From assembly GCA_963708775.1 (NCBI GenBank), contig CAVPTI010000011.1:98756-162755 (forward strand): a stretch of DNA of 64,000 nucleotides, read 5' to 3'. Shown here in pieces: positions 8,077 through 16,235 of the stretch. The translations under genes and the position numbers were made by a program. Source of the DNA: JAGVSR01 sp963708775. Lineage in GTDB: Bacteria > Pseudomonadota > Alphaproteobacteria > Rhizobiales > Hyphomicrobiaceae. Within the stretch, counting starts at the first letter, position 1, and the number at the start of each line of letters is the position of its first letter. The notes beneath the pieces are model-generated. The model searched no databases. It saw only the letters and a list, made by a program, of their open reading frames with translations, and had not been told where the DNA came from.

Positions 8077-9111
8077 TTACGCCGCCTTCTCCTGCTTGGC
8101 GTCCCATTTTCCGAGAGCAGCCAGGCTATTCATCTTCGCGCGGTGCGTGAACGCGCGCTGGCCGGCGGCGACGTTTTCGGACTTGCCGCCCCAGGCCTGG
8201 AGCGCTGCCGCCTGAAGAGCGCGGCCGTAGGAGAACGTGAGTGCCCATGGCAGGCCACCACCCGCATTCATGAGCGAGAGATGCTCGGTGGCCGCTTCGT
8301 CCGACTGCCCGCCGGAGAGGAAAGCAATGCCGGGAACCGTCGAAGGGACCGTTGCCTTTAGAACGCGCACTGTCTTTTCGGCGACTTCGGCGGCGGAGGC
8401 CTGCTTCGGGCTCTTCTGGCCTGCGATGACCATGTTCGGTTTCAGGATCATGCCTTCGAGCGAAACGCGCGCATCATAGAGTTCGCGGAAGACGGTGCGG
8501 AGCGTCCATTCGGTGACGCGGTAGCATTCGTCAATGTCATGCGTGCAGTAGGCGCCGTCCATCAGAACTTCCGGTTCGACGATCGGGACGATACCGGCTT
8601 CCTGGCAGAGTGCGGCGTAGCGGGCGAGGGCGTGGGCGTTGGCCTTGATGCAGTTCCACGTCGGCAGGCCGTCGGCGATGGTGATGACGCCGCGCCATTT
8701 TGCAAAACGGGCACCCAGGGCATGGTATTCGGCAAGGCGCTCGCGCAGCCCGTCGAGGCCTTCGGTGATGGTTTCTATTTCCGAGGTGGGGCCGGCGAGC
8801 GGCTTGGCGCCGGTGTCGACCTTGATGCCGGGGATGGAGCCGGCGGCGCGCATGATTTCGACGAGAGGCGTGCCGTCCTTGGCTTTCTGACGGATCGTTT
8901 CGTCATAGAGGATGACGCCCGAGACGTAATTCTTCATGGCGTCGGTTGAGCGAAACAGCATCTCCCGGTAGTCGCGGCGGCTGTCTTCGGTCGAGGCGAG
9001 ATTGATCTTGTCGAAGCGCTTCTTGATGGTGCCGGAGCTTTCGTCGGCAGCGAGAATGCCTTTGCCGGGCGCCACCATGGCGCGGGCAATATCTTCCAGT
9101 TTCTCGGTCAT
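8077..9111 (-). CDS. fbaB: fructose-bisphosphate aldolase, class I
   Basis: 344 residues of the Schiff-base (animal/plant-like) aldolase family, cleaving fructose-1,6-bisphosphate into two triose phosphates or acting in reverse in gluconeogenesis. Landmarks are G-I-L-A-A-D-E-S-S-G-T-I-K-K-R-F near residue 18, K-W-R-G-V-I around 140, E-P-E-V around 180, the Schiff-base lysine in the M-I-L-K-P-N-M strand, and the phosphate-binding F-L-S-G-G-Q-S. The start has a GGAGG site just upstream. It follows gap on the same strand, separated by the gap terminator, so the two glycolytic genes are probably separate units. The symbol follows rhizobial naming for class I enzymes; it is not the E. coli DhnA-type protein. 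Confidence 0.92.
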   Translation of the reverse strand: MTEKLEDIARAMVAPGKGILAADESSGTIKKRFDKINLASTEDSRRDYREMLFRSTDAMKNYVSGVILYDETIRQKAKDGTPLVEIMRAAGSIPGIKVDTGAKPLAGPTSEIETITEGLDGLRERLAEYHALGARFAKWRGVITIADGLPTWNCIKANAHALARYAALCQEAGIVPIVEPEVLMDGAYCTHDIDECYRVTEWTLRTVFRELYDARVSLEGMILKPNMVIAGQKSPKQASAAEVAEKTVRVLKATVPSTVPGIAFLSGGQSDEAATEHLSLMNAGGGLPWALTFSYGRALQAAALQAWGGKSENVAAGQRAFTHRAKMNSLAALGKWDAKQEKAA

Positions 9112-9141
9112 CGGGGCCTCCGTCGGCGCGTCGTAGCGGTG

Positions 9142-9179
9142 TCAAAAATGAGAAAGGGCGCTCGCTCGCGAACGCCCTT
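9142..9179 (-). terminator. intrinsic terminator of gap
   Basis: Read on the minus strand: stem AAGGGCG/CGCCCTT (9173-9179 with 9154-9160) and a 12-base loop, followed by TTCTCATTTTT. It lies 12 bases past the gap stop codon. Confidence 0.75.
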
Positions 9180-9191
9180 CCGGGAAATCCA

Positions 9192-10199
9192 TCAGATGAG
9201 CTTCGCCATCGCGACGGCGGTGTCGCTCATGCGATTGGAGAAGCCCCATTCGTTATCGTACCAGGAGAGTACGCGGACCAGCTTGCCGTCCATGACCTTG
9301 GTCTGGTCGAGATGGAAAATGGACGAATGACTATCGTGATTGAAATCGGCCGAAACGTTGGGCTGATCGGTGACGCCGAGTACGCCCTTCAGGGCGCCGT
9401 GGGCGGCCTTCGTGATGGCCGCGTTGATTTCGGCGACGGTCGTTTCATTCTTGGCGATGAATTTGAAGTCGACGACGGACACGTTCGGCGTCGGCACGCG
9501 GATCGCCGTTCCGTCGAGGCGGCCGTTGAGTTCAGGCAGCACGAGGCCGACGGCCTTGGCGGCGCCTGTTGATGTCGGGATCATCGAAAGGGCGGCCGCG
9601 CGGCCGCGATAGAGATCCTTGTGCATGGTGTCGAGTGTCGGCTGGTCGCCTGTGTAGGAGTGGATGGTCGTCATGAAGCCTTTGTCGATGCCGACGAGGT
9701 CGTGCAGCACCTTCGCCACCGGTGCGAGGCAGTTCGTCGTGCACGAGGCGTTGGAGACGACGAGGTGATCCTTCGTCAGCTTGTCGTGGTTGACGCCAAA
9801 GACGACGGTGAGATCAGCGCCATCCGCGGGGGCGGATACAAGCACGCGCTTTGCGCCGGCGGTGAGGTGGGCGGCGGCTTTATCCCGTGCTGTGAAAATG
9901 CCGGTGCACTCCATCGCGATGTCGACACCCATGTCGCCATGCGGAAGTTCGGCCGGGTTCTTGATCGCCGTCACTTTGATCGGTCCATAGCCGACATCGA
10001 TCGTATCGCCTGCAACGGTAACTTTGGCCGGGAAGCGGCCGTGGACGCTGTCGAAACGCAAAAGGTGCGCGTTGGTTTCGACCGGACCCAGATCGTTGAT
10101 GGCGATGACTTGGATATCCGTGCGGCCGCTTTCGACGATTGCGCGCAGTACGTTGCGGCCGATGCGTCCAAAACCGTTGATCGCGACCTTCACTGCCAT
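9192..10199 (-). CDS. gap: glyceraldehyde-3-phosphate dehydrogenase
   Basis: 335 residues; NAD-dependent oxidation and phosphorylation of glyceraldehyde-3-phosphate. Starts MAVKVAINGFGRIGR (Rossmann G-x-G-x-x-G). The active-site motif S-N-A-S-C-T-T-N-C places the catalytic cysteine at 153; the C-terminal W-Y-D-N-E-W-G-F-S-N-R is also present. The ATG complementary to 10197-10199 is chosen because an AAAGGAC site lies 8-10 bases upstream; the longer frame to 10337 adds unrelated sequence. Class I aldolase follows downstream. Confidence 0.96.
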   Translation of the reverse strand: MAVKVAINGFGRIGRNVLRAIVESGRTDIQVIAINDLGPVETNAHLLRFDSVHGRFPAKVTVAGDTIDVGYGPIKVTAIKNPAELPHGDMGVDIAMECTGIFTARDKAAAHLTAGAKRVLVSAPADGADLTVVFGVNHDKLTKDHLVVSNASCTTNCLAPVAKVLHDLVGIDKGFMTTIHSYTGDQPTLDTMHKDLYRGRAAALSMIPTSTGAAKAVGLVLPELNGRLDGTAIRVPTPNVSVVDFKFIAKNETTVAEINAAITKAAHGALKGVLGVTDQPNVSADFNHDSHSSIFHLDQTKVMDGKLVRVLSWYDNEWGFSNRMSDTAVAMAKLI

Positions 10200-10512
10200 T
10201 TCAGCCGTCCTTTCGACATTGCGCGTCGAATTCGTATCGAATCCGGTGTTGCGTGGAGGGCACTTCAATCCCGAGTCGGTTGGCGGGGTGGTGCCTTGAT
10301 GCGGCGGCATTAAGTGGAGGCACCCCCTGCCTGTCAATGCGTCATCGGCAGTCGTCCTAAGGCCACAGTTCTATCTATTCAGAAGCTTGTTTTGGATGGC
10401 CGCGCTCGTTTGTTGCGCGGTTCGTGCTTAAGACCTATGGTCAACGAAGACTGAGGGGGCCGTGGCCGAGGGCAAACCGTGCCGCTCCTCTTGCACATCG
10501 ATGGGTTAGCCG
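10200..10512. other. gene-free stretch upstream of gap
   Basis: 313 bases between the divergent gap gene and the small coiled-coil ORF. It must hold the gap promoter. I see no convincing -10/-35 pair, operator or structured RNA, and no frame with coding character. Confidence 0.5.
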
Positions 10513-10770
10513 ATGGTTCAACGCGCACGGGAAGCGCGGGCGGGCACAAAACGCGCCCCCCCGCGCAAAGAGCAATCTTTATCGTCGGTCGTGATGCCGG
10601 AACCGGCGCAGCGGCTGCAAATCGTTGAGGCCGAACGGGACCGGCTGAAAGCGCGGCTGGAAGAAGCCGAGGCGCGCATCGCCGAACTCGAGAAGACCCG
10701 GGCTCTTGTGGTCAATCGGATTGATTGGTTGATCGATAAGCTTGGGTCCGCCGTCGAAAAGCGCGCCTGA
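10513..10770 (+). CDS. small coiled-coil protein, function unknown
   Basis: 85 residues. The N-terminus is basic and rich in Arg/Lys/Pro. Residues 30-80 form a coiled-coil heptad pattern (EAERDRLKARLEEAEARIAEL). In Rhizobiales a small coiled-coil protein and ZapA often lie next to gap, and this may be the counterpart, but the sequence alone does not prove homology. The ribosome site is weak. Confidence 0.5.
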   Translation: MVQRAREARAGTKRAPPRKEQSLSSVVMPEPAQRLQIVEAERDRLKARLEEAEARIAELEKTRALVVNRIDWLIDKLGSAVEKRA

Positions 10771-10839
10771 CGCGGCGTCGGCTTTGACCGGACGGAAATC
10801 GAGGCATGGAGCGGCCGATGCCGCCCCATGCCTGTCGTG

Positions 10840-11250
10840 TTACTTCAGCACGCGCAGCAAATTGCGGCCGGCGAGCGAGGACAGTTCGCGGCAATCGATC
10901 GTGCCGTCTTTGTCGGGGTTTGCTCGTTCGAAGCGGTGCTTCACCAGGGCCAGGAACTCGTGCTTGTCGAGCGTGCCGTCGCGATCGGGATTGAAGCGGG
11001 CGATCGAGAGGATACCCACGCGGCCGCGCAGTTCGTTGCGATCGAGCGTGCCATCGTGATCGGGGTCGAGCTTGTGGAACAGGCGGACAGCGGCGCGGCG
11101 AGCTTCGTGCCAGTCGATCGTGCCGTCGTGGTCCGGATTGAGATAGGCCATATCCGCGGTGCAATCGCGATGGCCGGCGGACGCCGGGGCGGTCGCTGCT
11201 GAGACTGCCAGAGCGGCTGCCGCTATGAGAGCTGAAAGAGAGAACTTCAT
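10840..11250 (-). CDS. secreted EF-hand calcium-binding protein
   Basis: 136 residues with a signal peptide (MKFSLSALIAAAALAVSAATAPASA) and four EF-hand loops in tandem, each D-x-D-x-D-G-T-I/L-D-x-x-E: NPDHDGTIDWHE, DPDHDGTLDRNE, NPDRDGTLDKHE and NPDKDGTIDCRE. Each loop keeps the acidic ligands at positions 1, 3, 5 and 12, so binding of up to four Ca2+ is likely. The start at 11250 is preceded by AAAGGTAA. Calmodulin-like periplasmic proteins of this kind are common in Rhizobiales; the target is unknown. Confidence 0.85.
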   Translation of the reverse strand: MKFSLSALIAAAALAVSAATAPASAGHRDCTADMAYLNPDHDGTIDWHEARRAAVRLFHKLDPDHDGTLDRNELRGRVGILSIARFNPDRDGTLDKHEFLALVKHRFERANPDKDGTIDCRELSSLAGRNLLRVLK

Positions 11251-11401
11251 TGATATTACCTTTAGTTGCTCATGTCTGATGTGACGGCGCTTCAATAGCG
11301 CTCCTCGCGCATCACGGCCAATCAAGTCCGTGTGCGGCATGATGCCGGCGGGGGAGCGGCCATGTGACCAAAGCGGATAAGTCCGCTGCGGGGCTCGATT
11401 T

Positions 11402-11430
11402 TTGAGACCGGTCAGCCTACATTGACTAGG
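11402..11430 (+). promoter_or_regulatory. sigma-70-type promoter of the 6S RNA
   Basis: TTGAGA (11402-11407), a 17-base spacer and ACTAGG (11425-11430). It places the transcription start about 6-8 bases further on, where the 6S closing stem begins. Confidence 0.55.
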
Positions 11431-11433
11431 CTG

Positions 11434-11600
11434 CGGGGCTCGTCAGGAACACATGAATCTCCAGGGCCTATAAGATCTGCCAGGGAGCTGTCCCTGTCTG
11501 GAGCCGTGGTTCCGGACACATGGCGCCCACCTTACTTAAGTAGGGACCCGGCGAGATCGATCGTTCCAACGGCCACCGCGGCACTAAATTCGACCCCGAA
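11434..11600 (+). ncRNA. ssrS: 6S RNA
   Basis: About 165 nt directly upstream of the 5-formyl-THF cyclo-ligase gene, the classical position of 6S RNA. The ends pair as CGGGG-c-TCG (11434-11442) with CGACCCCG (11591-11598). Inside are further pairings (CAGGGAGCTGTCCCTG around 11493-11508) and the conserved-looking 3' segment GGCGCCCACCTTACTTAAGTAGGG. 6S RNA mimics an open promoter, binds RNA polymerase holoenzyme and lowers sigma-70 transcription in stationary phase. Ends are estimated from the stem and promoter. Confidence 0.75.
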
Positions 11601-11616
11601 CGAAGGATCACTCCCG

Positions 11617-12216
11617 TTGTCGAGCGCGCCCCTTTCCGACGAAACAAAATCGGAAAAGAAGGCTTTGCGTGCCGCCATGAAGCAGGTGAGGGCCGCAGCT
11701 GTCGCGCGTCATGGGGCGACCTCTGCGGAATTGATTGCGGCTCATGGGATTGGGTTTACCGACAGCGCCCCGCCTGCCTGGGTTTCGGGATTTCTGCCGA
11801 TCGGAGAAGAACTGGACCCGGCGCCGCTGATGTTGCGGCTGTCGGCTGAGGGTTATGGTCTTTGTCTCCCGGTGATGGAGGCGAAAGGCAAGCCGCTGTT
11901 GTTCCGTGCCTGGAAGCCTGGTGACGTGCTCGAAGAGGTCATGTGGGGTATTCGTGAGCCGCTGCCGACGGCGCCACTCGTGGAGCCCGACGTTTTGCTT
12001 AGTCCGCTGCTTGCGTTCGATCTCCGAGGTTACCGGCTCGGGTATGGCGGCGGGTTCTACGACCGGACGCTCGCCCGTCTGCGGGGCATTAAGACTGTCG
12101 TTGCAATCGGGCTGGCGCTTGATGAGCAAAGGGTCGACGCGGTGCCGCACGCGGACTATGACGAACGCGTGGATTGGGTGCTGACGCCGTCGGGGCCCTT
12201 GCGCTGCGGGACCTGA
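11617..12216 (+). CDS. ygfA: 5-formyltetrahydrofolate cyclo-ligase
   Basis: 199 residues. Converts 5-formyl-THF to 5,10-methenyl-THF using ATP. The signature G-Y-R-L-G-Y-G-G-G-F-Y-D-R-T-L is near residue 140, with the N-terminal K-x-x-L-R-x-x-M-K-x-x-R-A-A. I choose the TTG at 11617 because GAAGGA lies 11 bases upstream and the resulting length fits the family; the first ATG (11677) would remove the conserved K-x-x-L-R helix. Farther upstream the frame runs through the 6S RNA and is not coding. Its stop overlaps the region immediately before ymdB, so the two are translationally linked. Confidence 0.88.
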   Translation: MSSAPLSDETKSEKKALRAAMKQVRAAAVARHGATSAELIAAHGIGFTDSAPPAWVSGFLPIGEELDPAPLMLRLSAEGYGLCLPVMEAKGKPLLFRAWKPGDVLEEVMWGIREPLPTAPLVEPDVLLSPLLAFDLRGYRLGYGGGFYDRTLARLRGIKTVVAIGLALDEQRVDAVPHADYDERVDWVLTPSGPLRCGT

Positions 12217-13056
12217 ATGCGGCTTCTCTTTATTGGTGACATCGTCGGCAAGGCCGGCCGGCGTGTGGTGGCGGACCTGCTGCCGGGTTTGCGGGAGCGC
12301 TGGGCGCTCGATTGCGTCATCATCAATGCCGAGAACTCAGCGGGCGGCTTCGGCATTACGGAAAACATTCTCGAAGATCTGATCGACGCTGGCGCCGATG
12401 CGGTGACGCTGGGCAATCACGCCTTCGATCAAAAGGACGCGCTTGTCTTCATCAACCGGCAGCCGCGGCTGATCAGGCCGCTCAATTTTCCCAAAGGTAC
12501 GCCGGGCCGCGGCGCGGCGCTCGTGCGGTTGAAGAACGGAGCGGATGTGCTCGTCGTCAATGCGATGGGGCGCGTGTTCATGACGGAACTCGATTGTCCG
12601 TTTCGCGCGATCGACAATGAATTGACAGCGTGTCCGCTGAAGCAGGGGGCGGATGCCATCCTGATCGATTTTCATGCCGAGGCGACGAGCGAGAAGCAGG
12701 CGCTGGGTTTGTTCGTCGATGGGCGCGCGAGCGTCGTGGTGGGAACCCACACGCACACGCCGACATCGGACGAGCGTGTGCTGCCGGCAGGGACGGCCTA
12801 CATGTCGGATGCGGGGATGACGGGCGATTACAATTCGGTGCTCGGCATGGACAGCGAGGAGCCGCTGAACCGGTTCCTGACGCGCATTCCGCGCGAGCGG
12901 TTCGAGCCGTCGAACGGGCCGGGAACCTTGTCCGGGTTGGCCGTTCAGATCGACGACAAGACGGGTTTGGCAGCTTGGGCGCGGGGTGTTCGGATCGGGG
13001 GCGTGCTGCAGCCGTCGGCGCCGCTGCCGTGGGACCAGCCCGCCGAAGTCGTCTGA
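12217..13056 (+). CDS. ymdB: YmdB-family metallophosphoesterase (TIGR00282)
   Basis: 279 residues; begins M-R-L-L-F-I-G-D-I-V-G-K-A-G-R, contains N-A-E-N-S-A-G-G-F-G, T-L-G-N-H-A-F-D, D-F-H-A-E-A-T-S-E-K and G-T-H-T-H-T-P-T, the full dimetal ligand set of the YmdB family. YmdB of Bacillus hydrolyses 2',3'-cyclic nucleotides and influences biofilm formation; the substrate here is inferred from family only. The ATG follows the ygfA stop with no gap. Confidence 0.9.
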   Translation: MRLLFIGDIVGKAGRRVVADLLPGLRERWALDCVIINAENSAGGFGITENILEDLIDAGADAVTLGNHAFDQKDALVFINRQPRLIRPLNFPKGTPGRGAALVRLKNGADVLVVNAMGRVFMTELDCPFRAIDNELTACPLKQGADAILIDFHAEATSEKQALGLFVDGRASVVVGTHTHTPTSDERVLPAGTAYMSDAGMTGDYNSVLGMDSEEPLNRFLTRIPRERFEPSNGPGTLSGLAVQIDDKTGLAAWARGVRIGGVLQPSAPLPWDQPAEVV

Positions 13057-13408
13057 AGAGGATCAAGGGCCCAAAATACTGGCGGCTCGGTGCCGGGGAG
13101 CAACCGAGCCGCTATGGGTGGGCGAGAGAAACGTTTTTCTTCTGTTGGCATCGAGATGAAGAGCGGGTCTCTTCATCGGGATGGGACAGGTCGAACAGAC
13201 CTGTCGGGTGCGACTGCCTGCTGGGCAGCTCCGGCAGTCACCGGGAGGTGGAGGGATTCGTCCCTCACGCGTTAACATTTGGTCAAAAAAGGTTAATAAA
13301 AGGTTAATGCGGCTCCGGGTCGGCTGCCGAGCGTACTTGACCGGCGCCCGCGCATCGCTTGATAACGCGCAGGTCTCCTCTCACCTGTCAGACGCACGGA
13401 ACACCGAC
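13057..13408. other. gene-free stretch with five consecutive hairpins
   Basis: 352 bases between ymdB and yebC. Perfect stems: 13082-13091/13103-13112 (10 bp), 13155-13163/13169-13177 (9 bp, loop CGGGT), 13185-13192/13198-13205 (8 bp, loop GAACA), 13212-13218/13233-13239 (7 bp) and 13251-13256/13261-13266 (6 bp, loop TTCG). The first may terminate ygfA-ymdB; the rest have no T-tract. They could form a structured RNA. A CtrA box follows. Confidence 0.6.
13293..13307. promoter_or_regulatory. CtrA box (TTAA-N7-TTAA) upstream of yebC
   Basis: TTAA-TAAAAGG-TTAA, an exact match to the binding site of the alphaproteobacterial cell-cycle regulator CtrA. It lies 102 bases upstream of yebC, with another GTTAAC at 13271-13276. 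Confidence 0.6.
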
Positions 13409-14158
13409 ATGGCCGGCCATTCAGCGTTCAAGAACATCATGCACAAGAAGGGGCGAGCGGATGCCGCCCGTGCCAAGATGTTCGCCAAGTTCTCGCGTGA
13501 AATCACGGTGGCGGCGAAGCTCGGCAGTCCTGACCCGTCCATGAACCCGCGCCTGCGCCTCGCCATCCAGGATGCGCGGGCGGAAAACATGCCCAAGGAC
13601 AACATCGAGCGGGCGATCAAGAAGGCGTCGGGCAACGATACGGCGAACTACGAAAACGTGCGCTACGAGGGCTATGCGCCGGGCGGCGTGGCGGTGATCG
13701 TGGAAGCGCTGACGGACAACCGCAACCGGACCGGCGGCGTGGTTCGCTCGGTGTTCACGAAGTACAACGGAAATCTCGGTGCGACGGGTTCGGTCAGCCA
13801 TCTGTTCGCGCATGTGGGCGAGATTACCTACAAGGCGGCGGTTGGCTCTGCGGATGCGGTTCTCGAAGCTGCCATCGAAGCGGGGGCGGACGATGTGGTT
13901 TCAGACGATCATGGGCATCTGATCACGTGCGCCTTCGATACGCTCGGCACGGTGGCAAGCGCGCTCGAAGACAAACTGGGTGAAGCGCAAAGCGTGAAGT
14001 CGATCTGGAAGCCGAACCTTGCGACGCCCGTGGATGAAGAGGCGGCGCAGTCGATCTTGAAGTTGATCGCAGCCTTGGAAGATGATGACGACGTGCAGAG
14101 CGTCTTTGCCAACTTCGAGATCTCAGACGACATCATGAAGCGGCTCACAGCGGCCTAA
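13409..14158 (+). CDS. yebC: YebC/PmpR family transcriptional regulator or translation factor
   Basis: 249 residues, the standard length. Begins M-A-G-H-S-A-F-K-N-I-M-H-K-K and contains K-F-S-R-E-I-T-V-A-A-K, N-P-R-L-R-L-A-I-Q-D-A-R and the M-P-K-D-N-I-E-R-A-I segment, all diagnostic of the family. YebC proteins act as transcription regulators in some species and as ribosome-associated factors in others. It lies just upstream of ruvCAB, the usual order in proteobacteria. The start at 13409 has the family N-terminus exactly; the longer upstream frame is non-coding. Confidence 0.95.
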   Translation: MAGHSAFKNIMHKKGRADAARAKMFAKFSREITVAAKLGSPDPSMNPRLRLAIQDARAENMPKDNIERAIKKASGNDTANYENVRYEGYAPGGVAVIVEALTDNRNRTGGVVRSVFTKYNGNLGATGSVSHLFAHVGEITYKAAVGSADAVLEAAIEAGADDVVSDDHGHLITCAFDTLGTVASALEDKLGEAQSVKSIWKPNLATPVDEEAAQSILKLIAALEDDDDVQSVFANFEISDDIMKRLTAA

Positions 14159-14201
14159 GCGCGACAGTTGCGAATCATCCGGCGTGCTATGCGTGCGCTC
14201 C

Positions 14202-14726
14202 ATGAGCAGCACGACAACACGCATCCTGGGGCTCGACCCCGGTCTCAGGCGCACCGGTTGGGGCATCATCGAAAGCGATGGTGTCCGGCTATCCTATGTC
14301 GCCTCCGGCGTGATCACGTCTGACGGCGGGGACGAACTCGCCTACCGGCTCGCTGAACTCTATCAGGGCATTCTCAGTGTCATCGCCGCGCACAAGCCAG
14401 CGGAGGCGGCGGTGGAGGAAACGTTCGTCAACGAAAACCCGCGTTCGACCCTGAAGCTCGGTCAGGCGCGCGGCATGGCGCTGTTGGCGCCGGCGATGAA
14501 GGGGCTGACGGTTGCGGAATATACGCCGAACCTGATCAAGAAGAGTGTTGTCGGAGCGGGACATGCGGAGAAACATCAGATCCAGGCGATGATCGGTTTT
14601 CTGCTGCCGCGGGCGAAGTTTGAAAGTGCGGACGAGGCAGATGCGCTCGCGATCGCCATTTGCCATGCGAGCCACCGTGCGTCGCGGGCGCTGCTGGCGC
14701 GCGTGACAAGGGAGAGTGCGCGATGA
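14202..14726 (+). CDS. ruvC: Holliday junction endonuclease RuvC
   Basis: 174 residues. Cuts Holliday junctions at the end of homologous recombination with RuvAB. Metal-binding acidic residues are visible in I-L-G-L-D-P-G (Asp near 13), V-E-E-T-F (Glu near 73) and the C-terminal D-E-A-D-A-L-A-I-A-I-C-H motif. ATG at 14202 preferred over the frame start 18 bases upstream. The TGA stop overlaps the ruvA start (ATGA), so the two are translationally coupled. Confidence 0.95.
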   Translation: MSSTTTRILGLDPGLRRTGWGIIESDGVRLSYVASGVITSDGGDELAYRLAELYQGILSVIAAHKPAEAAVEETFVNENPRSTLKLGQARGMALLAPAMKGLTVAEYTPNLIKKSVVGAGHAEKHQIQAMIGFLLPRAKFESADEADALAIAICHASHRASRALLARVTRESAR

Positions 14727-15349
14727 TCGGCAAGTTGAAGGGAATTGTGGACGCCATCGGCGAGAGCCACGCGATCATCGATGTGAACGGCGTCGGCTAC
14801 GAGGTGCAGATCTCGTCGCGCACGTTGCGGAAATTAAAGGTCGGGGAGCCGACCAGCCTGACGATCGACACGCATGTACGCGAGGATGCAATCCGGCTTT
14901 ACGGGTTCACGAGCGAAGTTGAGCGGAGCTGGTTTCGCACGTTGCAGACGGTGCAGGGGGTCGGCTCGAAGGTGGCGCTTGGCGTGCTCGGTGTCCTTTC
15001 GACGAATGATCTGGCCAACGCCATTGCTTTGCAGAACTCGGCGGCGTTGGAGCAGACACCGGGTGTCGGCAAGAAACTCGCGCAGCGGATCGTGGCGGAG
15101 TTGAAGGATAAAGCGCCTGCGCTCTCGGTAGCCGGGCTCAATGCGGGTACGGCGGTCAAAGGCGCGCCGGCCTCGGATGACGGGCCGGTCGAGGGGATGG
15201 CCGCGGCGGAAGCGATCTCGGCGTTGTCGAACCTCGGGTACAATCCGGGCCAGGCTTCGGCTGCGGTTGCGGCGGCGCTGAAGGATCTCGGCACCGCAGC
15301 CGACACGGCGCAACTCATCCGGCGCGGTCTCAAGGAATTGGCGCGCTGA
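14723..15349 (+). CDS. ruvA: Holliday junction DNA helicase subunit RuvA
   Basis: 208 residues. N-terminal OB-fold starting M-I-G-K-L-K-G-I-V-D, two helix-hairpin-helix motifs (V-Q-G-V-G-S-K-V-A-L and T-P-G-V-G-K-K-L-A-Q-R-I), and the flexible linker to the C-terminal RuvB-binding domain (EAISALSNLGYNPGQAS). Binds the four-way junction and directs RuvB. Overlaps ruvC by four bases. Confidence 0.96.
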   Translation: MIGKLKGIVDAIGESHAIIDVNGVGYEVQISSRTLRKLKVGEPTSLTIDTHVREDAIRLYGFTSEVERSWFRTLQTVQGVGSKVALGVLGVLSTNDLANAIALQNSAALEQTPGVGKKLAQRIVAELKDKAPALSVAGLNAGTAVKGAPASDDGPVEGMAAAEAISALSNLGYNPGQASAAVAAALKDLGTAADTAQLIRRGLKELAR

Positions 15350-15365
15350 CGGACATGGAGTTCAC

Positions 15366-15587
15366 ATGCGGCTTCTAGGGCTCATCATTGCAGGGATCTG
15401 GATCGCAGCGGTGGCGTGGTTCGGGTGGACATCGTTGCCGCAATTGCCGCTCGATGTGAGTGCCACTGATCCCGGCACGATTGATGCGCTCAACGCAGCG
15501 CGGACGCAGCATGCGCTGATGTTCGGAGCCATCGCACTCGTTCCTGCCGTGCTCGTCGTTTGGCTTGGACGATGGTTGAGCCGCTGA
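15366..15587 (+). CDS. small membrane protein, function unknown
   Basis: 73 residues with two predicted membrane segments (about 3-24 and 49-68) joined by a soluble loop, ending in a basic W-L-G-R-W-L-S-R tail. It lies 16 bases after ruvA with a GGAG site, so it is probably in the ruv operon. No recognised domain. Confidence 0.6.
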   Translation: MRLLGLIIAGIWIAAVAWFGWTSLPQLPLDVSATDPGTIDALNAARTQHALMFGAIALVPAVLVVWLGRWLSR

Positions 15588-15682
15588 GACCCTGCTCAGC
15601 AGACGTTCCGCTCAACATGCACATCGAGTATGCCGCGCCGCCATAACTCCAGCATGGTTGTGCTCCAGTTTCAGGGCGGACG

Positions 15683-16204
15683 ATGCGGGAGATCGAAGTG
15701 GCGGAGGACGTGAAAACCGGTCATCGGCGGAGTTGGACGATGGGTGGGCGTATATGGGTGCACATCAAAGCCATGGTGCCGACCGTTCTCATCTTTTTGG
15801 TCGCCGGACCCTTGGTCGGGTATTTCGCCGTCATGCTGCCCATCGCGGTGACCGCAATCGACGGGCCGTTTGGAGTCCTTCAAGGCCTCATGGGGGCCTT
15901 TGCAATGCTGCCGGTCGGAGCGTTGTTCGCTTACATGCTCGGCTATTTGCCGGCCCTGTTGACCGGGCTGGCGGTCGCGGCTGCCGACTGTGTCATTGAT
16001 CTCGGCGCCTATCGCACGCCGGTGGCCATCCTGGCCGGCAGTTGCGTGACACTTTTGCTGCTGCTCAACGTGTCGGACGTCGAGAATCCTCTCGAAACGG
16101 GTCTGTTGGGTTTCGGCGGTGCCGCAGGAGCGGTCGGTGCGATCGCGGCGGGGGTCTGTGCCATGATCGCCCCGCGACGCGTCCCATCGACTTCATCGGC
16201 TTGA
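15683..16204 (+). CDS. integral membrane protein, function unknown
   Basis: 173 residues with about five hydrophobic segments (33-58, 63-85, 88-106, 113-128, 132-152 approximately). Starts MREIEVAEDVKTGHRRS. Located between ruvA and ruvB, so it interrupts the ruv genes. No domain recognised. Confidence 0.6.
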   Translation: MREIEVAEDVKTGHRRSWTMGGRIWVHIKAMVPTVLIFLVAGPLVGYFAVMLPIAVTAIDGPFGVLQGLMGAFAMLPVGALFAYMLGYLPALLTGLAVAAADCVIDLGAYRTPVAILAGSCVTLLLLLNVSDVENPLETGLLGFGGAAGAVGAIAAGVCAMIAPRRVPSTSSA

Positions 16205-16235
16205 CGGGCCAAGCGAATAGCGCCACGAACAAAAC

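Noticed and set aside
11422..11616. in-frame 5' extension of ygfA through the 6S RNA
   Set aside because: The extension covers the 6S RNA stem and promoter and does not resemble the cyclo-ligase N-terminus; the TTG at 11617 with its own ribosome site is better.
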